A stretch of DNA of 64,000 nt, taken from assembly GCF_002338065.1 (NCBI RefSeq), contig NZ_DDHJ01000001.1, positions 310,001-374,000 of the forward strand, written 5' to 3'. The stretch is from Pseudomonas sp. UBA1879. Its GTDB lineage: Bacteria; Pseudomonadota; Gammaproteobacteria; Pseudomonadales; Pseudomonadaceae. The first letter of the stretch is position 1. Each line of letters begins with the position of its first letter. Position numbers and translations under genes: made by a program. The notes beneath the pieces are model-generated. The model had not been told where the DNA came from and ran no database searches. It saw only the letters and a list, made by a program, of their open reading frames with translations. This document shows positions 7,381-15,887 of the stretch, in pieces.

Positions 7381-9096
7381 TCAGGCCAAAAGGTCCTGCA
7401 ATGTCGCAAGGCTGTCGGCTTCGGCGACAGGCTTGTCCAACCGCCAGCGGAGCATTCTGGGAAAGCGCACGGCGATCCCGCTCTTGTGGCGTTTGGACAG
7501 CGCAATACCTTCGAATCCCAACTCGAACACCAGTGTCGGGGTAACACTTCTGACGGGTCCGAATTTCTCCACCGTCGTCTTACGGATGATTGCATCGACT
7601 TTGCGCATTTCTTCATCGGTCAGCCCGGAATAGGCCTTGGCGAAGGGCACCAAGGTGCGTTCGCTGGATTCCGGCGGGCCGTCCCACACGGCGAAGGTGT
7701 AATCGCTGTACAGGCTGGCGCGTCGACCATGGCCGCGTTGGGCATAAATCAGCACGGCATCGACGCTGAACGGGTCGATTTTCCATTTCCACCAGACGCC
7801 CATGTCCTTGGTGCGACCGGTGCCGTACAACGAGTCCCGCGCCTTCAGCATCATGCCTTCGACGCCGAGACTACGGGAGGCTTCGCGCTGCTGGCCCAGG
7901 TCCAGCCAGTCTTCGCCACTCAATACCGGGGAGGGCATCAGCACTGGACTGTGGGCGTCGGCAATCACCTGCTCCAATTGCGTGCGCCGTGCGTGCTGCG
8001 CACGGTTGCGCCAATCGTGCCCCTGCCATTCGAGCAGGTCGTAGGCCAAGACCACCACCGGCACGTCTTCGAGGATTTTCTTGCCCAGGGTCTTGCGACC
8101 AATGCGCTGTTGCAGCAGGGCGAAAGGCTGGACCGAGGGCGCCGACGCGTTGGGCGTGCCGGGCGCAGGCGTGTTCAATTCGAAGGTGTCAGGCGAGTCC
8201 GAAGCAGGCGTGGGCGCTTTCCACACCACGATTTCGCCGTCGATCACCGTGCCGTCGGGCAAGCACTGCGCGAGGCTGTGCAGCTCCGGAAAGCGGTCGG
8301 TGACCAGCTCTTCGCCACGGGACCAGATCCACAGCCGCCCTTCGCGCTTGACCACTTGCGCGCGAATCCCGTCCCACTTCCATTCCACTTGCCAGTTCTC
8401 GGCGGGGCCGAGCAGCGTGTCGAACTGATCGACCGGTTGTTGCAAGGCGTGTGCGAGGAAGAACGGATACGGCTGGCCGCCACGCTGCGCGTGTTCGTCT
8501 TCAGACTCTTCGGCGATCAGTTTCAGATACCCTTCGGCGCTGGGGCGGTGCGACAGATCGGTGTAGCCCACCAGCCGTTGCGCGACACGTTTGCTGTCGA
8601 TATCGGCCAGAGCGGCCAGCGCGCGGGTCACCAGCAGTTTCGACACGCCGACCCGGAAGCTGCCGGTGATGAGCTTCAAACAGACCATCAGGCTCTGGCG
8701 ATCGAGTTGTGCCCAAAACGTCGGCAGGCGCTCCAGCAGTTCTTCAGGGGGAAGGCCACGCAAGGGCAGCAGCTTGTGTTCCATCCAGCTGGCGAGACCT
8801 TCGTCGGAGCGGTGGTCGGCTTGGGGCAACAGCAACGAAAGGGTTTCCGCCAGATCGCCCACCGCTTGATAGCTTTCTTCGAACAGCCATTCGGGCAGCC
8901 CGGACAGTAGCATCGCTTGTTCCCGCAACAGACGCGTCGGGACGAGTTGTCTGGGTCGTCCACCGGAGAGGAAATACACGGCCCATGCCGCATCTTCCGG
9001 GGCGGCGTGGGCGAAATAGTGCTGCATGGCCGCAAGCTTGGCGTTGCTGGAGGTGGTGGCATCCAGCAACCCGTAGAGTTCGGCGAACGCCTTCAT
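7381..9096 (-). CDS. ATP-dependent DNA ligase of the ligase-associated repair cassette
   Basis: A 571-aa ATP-dependent DNA ligase that seals nicks through a lysyl-AMP intermediate. An N-terminal helical DNA-binding domain (about 1-215) is followed by the nucleotidyltransferase core with K240-W-D-G as motif I, then a C-terminal OB-fold with RFPRMLRWR near the end. Length and domain order match the COG1793 ligases encoded beside an Lhr-type helicase and a beta-CASP exonuclease; they differ from NAD-dependent LigA and from Ku-associated LigD. The start ATG overlaps the stop of the exonuclease gene by 4 nt (ATGA), which shows co-translation. The helicase that normally comes next is displaced to 1-2474. 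Confidence 0.92.
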   Translation of the reverse strand: MKAFAELYGLLDATTSSNAKLAAMQHYFAHAAPEDAAWAVYFLSGGRPRQLVPTRLLREQAMLLSGLPEWLFEESYQAVGDLAETLSLLLPQADHRSDEGLASWMEHKLLPLRGLPPEELLERLPTFWAQLDRQSLMVCLKLITGSFRVGVSKLLVTRALAALADIDSKRVAQRLVGYTDLSHRPSAEGYLKLIAEESEDEHAQRGGQPYPFFLAHALQQPVDQFDTLLGPAENWQVEWKWDGIRAQVVKREGRLWIWSRGEELVTDRFPELHSLAQCLPDGTVIDGEIVVWKAPTPASDSPDTFELNTPAPGTPNASAPSVQPFALLQQRIGRKTLGKKILEDVPVVVLAYDLLEWQGHDWRNRAQHARRTQLEQVIADAHSPVLMPSPVLSGEDWLDLGQQREASRSLGVEGMMLKARDSLYGTGRTKDMGVWWKWKIDPFSVDAVLIYAQRGHGRRASLYSDYTFAVWDGPPESSERTLVPFAKAYSGLTDEEMRKVDAIIRKTTVEKFGPVRSVTPTLVFELGFEGIALSKRHKSGIAVRFPRMLRWRLDKPVAEADSLATLQDLLA

Positions 9097-10130
9097 GACG
9101 ATGCCTCTTCTGGCTGAGTCTCCGGCTTGGCAGGTGCGTCGTCTTCCTCATCTCCGTATTCCGTGGTGAAGCCTTGAGCGTCGAGGCCCAGTTCTCGCAG
9201 ATAGCGCACCAGCACCGCGACCGAGCCGTGGGTGACCATCACTCGCTCGGCGCCAGTGTTTTCGATCGCCCACAACAGGCCAGGCCAATCGGCGTGATCG
9301 GAGAGGGCAAAGCCCCGGTCCACGCCACGCCGACGGCGGGTGCCGCGCAGCATCATCCAGCCGCTGGCGAAGGCGTCGCTGAACTCACCAAAGCGGCGCA
9401 TCCAGGTGCTACCGCCGGCTGATGGCGGCGCGACGATCAGGGCTTGGCGCAGGGCGGGATCGGTTTTCTTGAAATCTCCGGCGTACTGAGTCTCCGGGAT
9501 CCGCACGCCCGCGTCGCGATACACCCGATTCAGCGGCTCGACGGCACCGTGAACCAGAATCGGGCCGATGCTGGGGTCGATGCCGTGCAGAATGCGCTGG
9601 GCCTTGCCGAACGAGTAAGCGAACAGCACGCTCGCCTTGCCCACAGCGGCGTTTGCACGCCACCAGTCGTTGATGCCGGTGAAGATTTCCGACTGCGGCT
9701 GCCAGCGGTAAATCGGCAGGCCGAATGTGGATTCGGTGATGAAGGTGTGGCACCGAACGGGCTCGAAGGGCTCACACGTACCGTCAGGCTCGACCTTGTA
9801 ATCACCTGACGCGACCCAGACTTCACCTTGGTATTCCAGCCGCACCTGAGCTGAACCCAAGACATGGCCGGCGGGGTGCAGGCTGAGTTTTACCCCGTGG
9901 TGCGTGATCGATTCGCCGTATTGCAGGGTTTGCAGGTTAATGTCCTGACCCAGTCGAGAGCGCAAAATGCCTTCGCCAGGGGCGGCAGCCAGGTAGTGTT
10001 CGTTGCCGGTGCGGGCGTGATCGCCATGGCCGTGAGTGATGACCGAACGCTCGACCGGGCGCCAGGGATCGATGTAGAAATCTCCGGGCGGGCAGTAGAG
10101 GCCTTCGGGGCGGGCGATGACAAGGTCCAT
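9093..10130 (-). CDS. Ligase-associated DNA damage response exonuclease (metallo-beta-lactamase/beta-CASP fold)
   Basis: A 345-aa metallo-beta-lactamase fold nuclease, related to the SNM1/Artemis group, encoded with an ATP-dependent ligase. The metal motif HGHGDHA lies near residue 33 of this start, the further ligand region FITESTFG near residue 108, and a late SDHADW near residue 276. I chose the ATG at 10128-10130 (MDLVIARPEGLYC), which matches where family members begin as I recall. A TTG 23 codons further up (10199) is in frame but lacks a convincing site and would add a proline-rich stretch unlike the family. It is the first gene of the cassette and overlaps the ligase gene by 4 nt. Confidence 0.9.
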   Translation of the reverse strand: MDLVIARPEGLYCPPGDFYIDPWRPVERSVITHGHGDHARTGNEHYLAAAPGEGILRSRLGQDINLQTLQYGESITHHGVKLSLHPAGHVLGSAQVRLEYQGEVWVASGDYKVEPDGTCEPFEPVRCHTFITESTFGLPIYRWQPQSEIFTGINDWWRANAAVGKASVLFAYSFGKAQRILHGIDPSIGPILVHGAVEPLNRVYRDAGVRIPETQYAGDFKKTDPALRQALIVAPPSAGGSTWMRRFGEFSDAFASGWMMLRGTRRRRGVDRGFALSDHADWPGLLWAIENTGAERVMVTHGSVAVLVRYLRELGLDAQGFTTEYGDEEDDAPAKPETQPEEASS

Positions 10131-10263
10131 GGGCTTGACCGGGGTGGAGGGCTTGTCAGGTAGAGCGGCAGAGACGCGAGGAAGTTCGGTCAATCGCAAT
10201 GGATTGCGCTGTAGGAGCGCGGCGTGTCAACCACATCTTCAAACGCTGACGCACCGCCACCCT

Positions 10264-10349
10264 GTAGGAGTGAGCTTGCTCGCGCTCGCGATGTGTCAGC
10301 CAGCGGTGATACGCCTGAAAGGACGCATCGCGAGCAAGCTCACTCCTAC
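10264..10349. repeat. REPIN (type A inverted REP pair)
   Basis: Arms GTAGGAGTGAGCTTGCTCGC... at 10264 and its reverse complement ending at 10349 form an inverted pair of the same type as 2550-2636. It lies between the 3' end of the acylase gene and the start of the exonuclease gene. Confidence 0.9.
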
Positions 10350-10371
10350 AAGAGTTGTGTATTGCCTGGTG

Positions 10372-12855
10372 TCACTTGCCCGACGTCAGGGTCAACCGCT
10401 GTTTGCCGTACACCTTCTCCAGATTTTCCGGTTGCAGCGGAATGGACATGTACAGACCCTTGACCCACGGGTCGATGCCATTGGCAAAGTAAGGGCTCGC
10501 CGGGTTGCCGGATTGGCCGGCGGCATTTTGCGCCATCAGCGGTTCTTGCTGCGCGAAGTCAACGATCATGCGCATGGCAGGCACAACGGCGGCGTTGAAG
10601 TCCTGACCCCAGTGGAAGCCCGAAGCGTTCAGCGTGGTGTGGTCACCGCCCACGGCCATCGGCCCTTTGATCACACTGGCCTTGCTGCCACCCAGCGCTG
10701 CAGTCAACTGAGCGCTTTGCGAGGTCCAGCTGTATTGATGCAACTTGCCCCATTGCCACGCCTTGTGATCGCTTCCCAACTGGCTGTCGCCTGCTGAGAT
10801 CGCCGCTGCCAGGCTGCGCGCCAGGATGGTCGGTTTATCTTCTTTTTGCGAGGTTTTGAGGTCATCCCAATACGGACTGTCTTCACGCCCGAGCAGGTGA
10901 TCGGCTTGAGGCGAGTAGGAAAGGTCGGCGTTTTGCACCAGCGCTTTCCATGCCGGGCTGCTTTCCGGGCCCAGTTCGTCGAGGAAGATCTGTTTACTGC
11001 TTTCTTGCAGGAACAGCTCGTAAATCGCTGCATCGCTGGAGACCGGCGACAGACGACCGTCAAACGCCATCAGCCGGCTCAACGCTTCCCGCGCCTTGTC
11101 ACGGTCGGCCGGGGCAAGAGCGTCGATGGCCTGTTTCAGCGGTTTGGCCATGCCCGGGGCTTCGAACATCTTTTTCAGCTTGGCCGCGAAGGGGGTGGTC
11201 TGGTCGTATTGCATGGCGATGGTGCTGCGGGTGTCCTGTTTGCCGCTGTTGGCCAGTTCGGCGATGCGCTCGGCCCGCTCCGGGTAATCCCAGGAGTTGG
11301 ACAGTTGCATGCCATACCCTTTGGGCACGGTGCGCTGGTTGGCGGTGCCAATCCAGCCTTGCTGCGAGTCCTGGTCATAAGGGTGCAGCATCGCGTCGGC
11401 GTAGCCATCCCAGTCATAACGACCATCCCAGCCCGGGGATGGAATCAGGCCGAGGCCTTCGCGGCGGTTCGGATAGCGGCCCGTCACTTGCCAGCCGGTA
11501 TTGGTGGCGTCGGCAAAGACCATGTTCAACGTGATCGCGCGGACTTCCCGGGTCGTCTCGAACGCACGCTCGACAGTCTGCGCACGGGTCAGGTCGAACA
11601 ACGCGTCGAGGGATTTGTCATCCTTGGCGTTTGGGGTTTGCAGCGCGATGCCCAGCCCATTGGCCAGTGCCGTCGAACTGCCGTTGAGCAGTGGCCCGTG
11701 GCGGGTTTCGAAGGCGGCCTCGCGCACAGGGCTCTGACCCTTGATGAAATAAGTCTCTTCATGAGCGCCTGCCGCGACCCATTTGCCGTCGGCCATGACC
11801 ATCAGGCGATTGCCTTCACGCTTGAGCTTCTCCAGGAACAGGTCCTGGTTGTCGCCCATCGCCGGGCCCATGCCCCACGCCAGCTTGCCGTTGAAGCCTG
11901 ACAGCACCAGCGGCAGACCGGCGACCGTAGCACCGGCGGCCTGGTATTTCGGTGCGCGAATCTGCACGAAATTCCACAGGGAGGGCAGGGTGGTCGGCAA
12001 TTGACTGTCGGTGGCCAGCAGGCTCTTGCCCGCCCGGGCGCGTTGTGGCGAGATCACCCAGTTGTTGGAGGCCGAAACCCCCAGCAGATTGAGGTCGGAG
12101 AGTTGCAGGGCCGCTTTGTCCAGATTGCTCAACCCAGGCATCTGACTCCCCAGGTTCAAGCCTTTGAGCTTGTCGGCCTCGGCGAAGGGAAGTTCTTCAT
12201 CCGGATAGGTCGGTAGCAGCCAGGCAAGCTTGTCGGCCCCTACTTTTTGCGCCAGCACCAGTGAGGAAATTTCTTCCTGCAGGTTCACGGACAGGCTGAA
12301 GTTCAGCAGGCTGAAGATCAGCGCCGAATCTTCCGGCTTCCAGTATTCGGGCTTGTAGCCAGCATCGACGAGGTCAGACGGCAGCTTGTCGCGGTAGCGG
12401 AACAGGTAGGCGTTGACCCCCCGTGCGTACACCTCGAAAAAGCGTTTAAGTCGCGGCGACGAGGCATTGTACAGATCGCCGGCAGTCTGCTTGAGGTTGG
12501 CGGCGCGCATCATGCGGTCCAGATCCAGCGCCCCAGGCCCTGCGATTTCCGACAGACGGCCTTGGGCCAACAAGCGCATCTGCACCATTTGCGAGATACG
12601 GTCGCTGGCGTGGACGTAACCGAGGGTGAACAGCGCGTCATGGAATGTGCTGCTTTCAATCAGCGGCATGCCCAAATTGTTGCGTCGCACGGACACGTTT
12701 TGCGCCAACCCTTTGATGGCGTAGACGCCGCTGGTAGGTGGCAGGTTGTCGTGGTCTTCGCCGCCCAGTTGGCAGCCTGCCAGGCTCAGCAGCCCCAACA
12801 GGGCAGCCGCTGTGCTGAGTCGCGTCTTCAGGGATGAATAGGCGGGCGAGGCCAT
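10372..12855 (-). CDS. quiP: Penicillin acylase family protein, QuiP-type N-acyl-homoserine lactone acylase
   Basis: An 827-aa N-terminal-nucleophile hydrolase precursor. Family members are cut autocatalytically into alpha and beta chains, and the new N-terminal Ser attacks the acyl amide bond. The nucleophile is Ser263 in GVSASNNWVISPQ, followed by the family's GKSLLATDSQLP segment. The sequence around it (NNW...IRAPKYQAAG) resembles P. aeruginosa QuiP (PA1032), which degrades long-chain acyl-homoserine lactones. The N-terminus is a lipoprotein signal with lipobox SLAGC (Cys28). The start ATG at 12853-12855 has AGGAG upstream. The PAO1 neighbours of quiP are also found nearby. No luxI or luxR homologue is in the window, so the natural substrate here is unproven. 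Confidence 0.85.
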   Translation of the reverse strand: MASPAYSSLKTRLSTAAALLGLLSLAGCQLGGEDHDNLPPTSGVYAIKGLAQNVSVRRNNLGMPLIESSTFHDALFTLGYVHASDRISQMVQMRLLAQGRLSEIAGPGALDLDRMMRAANLKQTAGDLYNASSPRLKRFFEVYARGVNAYLFRYRDKLPSDLVDAGYKPEYWKPEDSALIFSLLNFSLSVNLQEEISSLVLAQKVGADKLAWLLPTYPDEELPFAEADKLKGLNLGSQMPGLSNLDKAALQLSDLNLLGVSASNNWVISPQRARAGKSLLATDSQLPTTLPSLWNFVQIRAPKYQAAGATVAGLPLVLSGFNGKLAWGMGPAMGDNQDLFLEKLKREGNRLMVMADGKWVAAGAHEETYFIKGQSPVREAAFETRHGPLLNGSSTALANGLGIALQTPNAKDDKSLDALFDLTRAQTVERAFETTREVRAITLNMVFADATNTGWQVTGRYPNRREGLGLIPSPGWDGRYDWDGYADAMLHPYDQDSQQGWIGTANQRTVPKGYGMQLSNSWDYPERAERIAELANSGKQDTRSTIAMQYDQTTPFAAKLKKMFEAPGMAKPLKQAIDALAPADRDKAREALSRLMAFDGRLSPVSSDAAIYELFLQESSKQIFLDELGPESSPAWKALVQNADLSYSPQADHLLGREDSPYWDDLKTSQKEDKPTILARSLAAAISAGDSQLGSDHKAWQWGKLHQYSWTSQSAQLTAALGGSKASVIKGPMAVGGDHTTLNASGFHWGQDFNAAVVPAMRMIVDFAQQEPLMAQNAAGQSGNPASPYFANGIDPWVKGLYMSIPLQPENLEKVYGKQRLTLTSGK

Positions 12856-12976
12856 GCTGTAGCTCCTGCGGGGGTAGGCGTGGGAAACGCGCTACGTTAG
12901 AGAGCAGACAGGCGTCACGCAAGCGGGGAGGGGGAGTTTATTTCAGGATTTTTCAGCGGTGAGTGAGTCGTACACC

Positions 12977-13066
12977 TGCGGGAGCTGGCTTGCTGGCGAA
13001 GACGGTGGGTCAGCATATGGATGCGTAGACCGACAGACCTCATTCGCCAGCAAGCTGGCTCCCACA
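12977..13066. repeat. REPIN (type B inverted REP pair)
   Basis: Arms GGGAGCTGGCTTGCTGGCGAA near 12980 and TTCGCCAGCAAGCTGGCTCCC at 13043-13063 form an inverted pair. This second REP type (GCTTGCTGGCGAA core) recurs at 46546, 52346 and 56457. It lies between the acylase gene and the 3' end of the SEC-C gene. Confidence 0.88.
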
Positions 13067-13125
13067 TAAAACCCGGCTCGGCATATACAACGCCTAGAGC
13101 GGACGCAGCGACCTCAGAGCGACCA

Positions 13126-13332
13126 TCAGGCGCCGTGGCACTTCTTGAATTTCTTGTCGCTGCCGCATGGGCAGGGATCGTTGCGGCCCACGTCCTTCAG
13201 GGCGTTGCGCACGGGCTCCTGAGGTTCGTGGTTGCAGTGCGGGCCGTGCACGTGGCCGTGGTCATGAGGGTGATCGTGGTGGTCGTGATCGTGGTTGCAA
13301 TCAGGGCCGTGCACATGGGTTTGCTGGTTCAT
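13126..13332 (-). CDS. His-rich SEC-C metal-binding miniprotein
   Basis: A 68-aa protein with two parts. Residues 1-36 are extremely His/Asp rich and contain a duplicated HVHGP[D/H]CNH unit around an HDHDHHDHPHDHGH run. Residues 37-68 form a SEC-C domain, GRNDPCPCGSDKKFKKCHG, of the zinc-binding kind found at the SecA C-terminus. The ATG at 13330-13332 has GGAG upstream and begins 4 nt after the stop of the lipoprotein gene 13337-13825, so the two are co-transcribed. Metal (probably zinc or nickel) binding is inferred from composition; whether it stores metal or delivers it is unknown. Confidence 0.85.
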   Translation of the reverse strand: MNQQTHVHGPDCNHDHDHHDHPHDHGHVHGPHCNHEPQEPVRNALKDVGRNDPCPCGSDKKFKKCHGA

Positions 13333-13336
13333 GGGG

Positions 13337-13825
13337 TTACTCCGGAATCAAATCGCCGGGGATTATGTCGCCATCGCGGCCAATACGCACGCTGTCTCCG
13401 AATAAAAATCCGGTCTTGAGTGTGCCTTCCAACCGGTAATGAATGGGCTGATTGGGCTTGCCGAGCATTCGAGTGATGTCTTTCAGGTGTTCCCAGAGGT
13501 TGGTGCGGATCGGCACCGAGAAATTCTTGTGACCGTTGGCCTTGACGATGAACCAGTCGCTGTACTCGCCGTCGGCGATCAGCATGTCGTTGAGCACGAC
13601 CTTGTAACGCAGGCCGCGTACCCACAGATTCGAGTCGTTGGGGTTGTCGATGCGAAAGCGCAGCTTCAAGTCCTGCTTGAGCAGCCGAGCCTTGACCACG
13701 TCCACCTTGAGCAGCTTGACGTCGGGGTCCCGGGTGTCATCGCTGGAGAACGTCGAACAGCCGGAGGCCATCAACAGCACTATAAGAAGAGCGAGGATTC
13801 TGAATACGCTTGCCTGAAACACCAT
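13337..13825 (-). CDS. LEA14/WHy-type lipoprotein
   Basis: A 162-aa predicted lipoprotein with a late-embryogenesis-abundant type 2 (WHy) domain, a fibronectin-like beta fold. The lipobox ASGC gives Cys23. The LEA core follows: FRIDNPNDSNLWVRGLRYKV near residues 58-77, with the hallmark N-P-N. The ATG at 13823-13825 is chosen because it directly begins the lipoprotein signal and has AGGGAGT upstream; upstream in-frame codons add a sequence without signal features. Together with the SEC-C miniprotein it forms a two-gene unit divergent from 13936. Its function is not known; LEA14-type proteins are linked to stress tolerance. Confidence 0.82.
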   Translation of the reverse strand: MVFQASVFRILALLIVLLMASGCSTFSSDDTRDPDVKLLKVDVVKARLLKQDLKLRFRIDNPNDSNLWVRGLRYKVVLNDMLIADGEYSDWFIVKANGHKNFSVPIRTNLWEHLKDITRMLGKPNQPIHYRLEGTLKTGFLFGDSVRIGRDGDIIPGDLIPE

Positions 13826-13935
13826 GAGTCCACTCCCTGTCGCGCTTGAGTCTAGCCAGTGACCGATGCAGGGCCACTCGCTGTTCCACAGAGCCTGCGC
13901 CATACTCTCGCCATGTGTCGAAGGAGTATTGACCC

Positions 13936-14544
13936 GTGAAGCTGTACGAAATTGTTTTTTCCGGCCAATTGGTACCCGGCGCACAACTTGACCGGGTTAA
14001 AGCCAACCTGGCCAAACTGTTCCAGGCCGACGCGCAGCGCATCGCGTTGCTGTTCTCGGGACGGCGGCTGGTGCTGAAGAATAACCTCGATCAGGCCGCT
14101 GCCGAGAAATACCGCGCCACGCTGGAGCGTGCCGGGGCGCTGGCGGAGGTCGTGGAAATGGCAGTGCAGGTTCAGGTCGAACCAGAGCGTGAACTGCCGC
14201 CGCAGCCCATGGAGGTGGAAGAAGTCGAGCTGGCGCCACCGCCGGATGAGCCGAGCTGGACCCGTCGAGGACCCCGCGCGTCGTCTGCTCCTGAAACCAC
14301 GCCAGGCAAAACTTCGAAGCTTGAGCCGCGCGACGTCTATATGGCTGCGTTCGTCGATGTCGAGGCACCGGACTTCACCCTGTCCGAACTGGGCCGGAAC
14401 GTTCAGGACCCTAAAGCCGCGCCGGTTGCGCCACGGCTGGACCTTTCAGGTTTGAGTCTGGCGCCTGCGGGCAGTGACATGGGGCAAACCAAGCCGGTCG
14501 AGCATGTCATCGTGCCGGATATTTCTCACCTGAAGCTGGCGTGA
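13936..14544 (+). CDS. Conserved protein with an N-terminal MKLYEIVFSG-type domain and disordered tail
   Basis: A 202-aa protein starting at a GTG (13936-13938) preceded by AAGGAG at 9 nt. Residues 1-75 form a compact domain (MKLYEIVFSGQLVPG...LFSGRRLVLKNNLD...AGALAEV). I have seen related N-terminal modules in Pseudomonas proteins fused to membrane domains, but here no membrane segment follows. Residues 80-202 are rich in Pro, Glu and Ala with little predicted structure. It is transcribed away from the LEA lipoprotein operon and is followed by the convergent YchJ-like gene. I do not know its function. Confidence 0.75.
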   Translation: MKLYEIVFSGQLVPGAQLDRVKANLAKLFQADAQRIALLFSGRRLVLKNNLDQAAAEKYRATLERAGALAEVVEMAVQVQVEPERELPPQPMEVEEVELAPPPDEPSWTRRGPRASSAPETTPGKTSKLEPRDVYMAAFVDVEAPDFTLSELGRNVQDPKAAPVAPRLDLSGLSLAPAGSDMGQTKPVEHVIVPDISHLKLA

Positions 14545-14662
14545 AACACCACAGAGTCCATACAGGCCCGCTTGCTGCTCGACTGCCTACCCAGTAACGC
14601 GTGATTCAGCGCCACCGCGGGCAAGCGCGCTCTATATAGAAATCGGGGATGCTCGGTCTGAT

Positions 14663-15136
14663 TCAGGCCATGTAAGCCGAACAACACTTCTTGAACTTCT
14701 GCCCACTGCCGCACGGGCAGGCATCATTGCGGCCGGCCTTGAGCTGCACGGTCGGATCGATGAAATACCACCGGCCATTGTTCTGCACGAATGCTGAGCG
14801 TTCCCGGTGGCGATGTTCGCCCGCTGTGTCGTGCCAGCGGGCCACGAAGGTGACGAACGCATGCTCGGGTGTACCGCCCAGCAGCTCGACGCTTTCCACT
14901 TCAAGCCCCAACCAGGTGCTTTGCGCGCTCCACTGATGAATCGAGTCGCGATCCAGGCTGCTTTTCTGCACCGGTAACGTGGTGTCCAGCAGGTAATCCA
15001 CCAGACCCAAGACGTAAGCGCTGTAACGCGAGCGCATCAAAGCTTCGGCGCAAGGGGCGGGTAACCCGGCGTGATAACGACCGCAACAGCTGTCCAGAAG
15101 ATTGCCGCTGCCACAAGGACAAATCGCACTGCTCAT
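14663..15136 (-). CDS. ychJ: YchJ family SEC-C protein
   Basis: A 157-aa UPF0225/YchJ protein. It has an N-terminal SEC-C type motif (CPCGSGNLLDSCCGRYH, residues 7-23), a central NTF2-like domain beginning MRSRYSAYVLG, and a second C-terminal SEC-C, NDACPCGSGQKFKKCC (near residues 138-153). Two zinc motifs bracketing an NTF2-like fold is the full-length family architecture. Its start lies 10 nt downstream of the stop of 15147-15644, so they probably share a transcript. The biochemical role is unknown. Confidence 0.88.
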   Translation of the reverse strand: MSSAICPCGSGNLLDSCCGRYHAGLPAPCAEALMRSRYSAYVLGLVDYLLDTTLPVQKSSLDRDSIHQWSAQSTWLGLEVESVELLGGTPEHAFVTFVARWHDTAGEHRHRERSAFVQNNGRWYFIDPTVQLKAGRNDACPCGSGQKFKKCCSAYMA

Positions 15137-15146
15137 GATGCCGGCC

Positions 15147-15644
15147 TCACCACCAATACTTGCCGAAATTCTCCGGGTTGGCCCAGAACTTCGCGTTCAG
15201 CCAGTCCGGTACCTGTTTGTATTCGCGCAGGTCGTAAGTAAACAGTGTCAGGACCTGCTCGTCCCTTGCAAAACGTTCGCTGGCCTGCAGCGCCAACGAG
15301 TAGAAATCAGTGGTCTGCCAACCGCAGGCTTTCAAGTCCGCCAGCACGGCGATACGGCTGGCGTTGAGATTGCGAATACCGCCGAGCAATTCCAGGCCCG
15401 TGCGTTTGGGCAGGTGTTCGAGGCAATCGACCGCCAAGGCCAGATCAAACCGTTGGCTGGCAATTTCTCCTGGCAACGGGCCGGGCGCAGCGTGGGTCAG
15501 TTCGGTGTCCGGATGAGCATCCTGAAACGCTTGCAGCGCCGGAAAATTCGTCGCGCCAATGAGCAATAAACGCCGTGGCGCGTATCGGTCGAGCAAGGCC
15601 GCGAGCGCTTGCTGAGGCGTGCGGGTGGAGAAGCTGTCGGTCAT
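15147..15644 (-). CDS. DUF6231-type protein with a methyltransferase-like fold
   Basis: A 165-aa cytoplasmic protein resembling PAO1 PA1040. The layout suggests a degenerate class I SAM-dependent methyltransferase: LLLIGATNFPAL (residues 26-37) sits where motif I would be but lacks the G-x-G-x-G, and FDLALAVDCLEHLP (near 65-78) looks like motif IV. The C-terminus PENFGKYWW is distinctive. Because the SAM-binding glycines are missing, catalysis is doubtful. It precedes ychJ in the same transcription unit. Confidence 0.72.
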   Translation of the reverse strand: MTDSFSTRTPQQALAALLDRYAPRRLLLIGATNFPALQAFQDAHPDTELTHAAPGPLPGEIASQRFDLALAVDCLEHLPKRTGLELLGGIRNLNASRIAVLADLKACGWQTTDFYSLALQASERFARDEQVLTLFTYDLREYKQVPDWLNAKFWANPENFGKYWW

Positions 15645-15887
15645 CTGAATCCCTCGATTGAGCCCGCAAGGTTAGCGCGCCGAATCTTTATGGCCTAGTG
15701 CCTGAACTTTTTTGTGGCTGTTCGTGACAAAGCGTACGGAGTGAAGGCAAAAGGCTATTTGTAAAAGAACGAGCCGCATCGTGCGCTGAAAACCAATAAA
15801 CCCCCGGCTTCAGGGTGGCAAATGGCCCCAGCGACGTCTTTACTGCATTTCAGTCGGTTTTAGCCGATACCAAAGGAGAAGAACTGT

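Noticed and set aside
10131..10199. Longer exonuclease N-terminus from a TTG at 10199
   Set aside because: The extra 23 residues are Pro-rich and not family-like, and the ATG at 10130 fits the family start.
15147..15644. Functional SAM methyltransferase
   Set aside because: The glycine-rich motif I is not intact, so I only call a methyltransferase-like fold.
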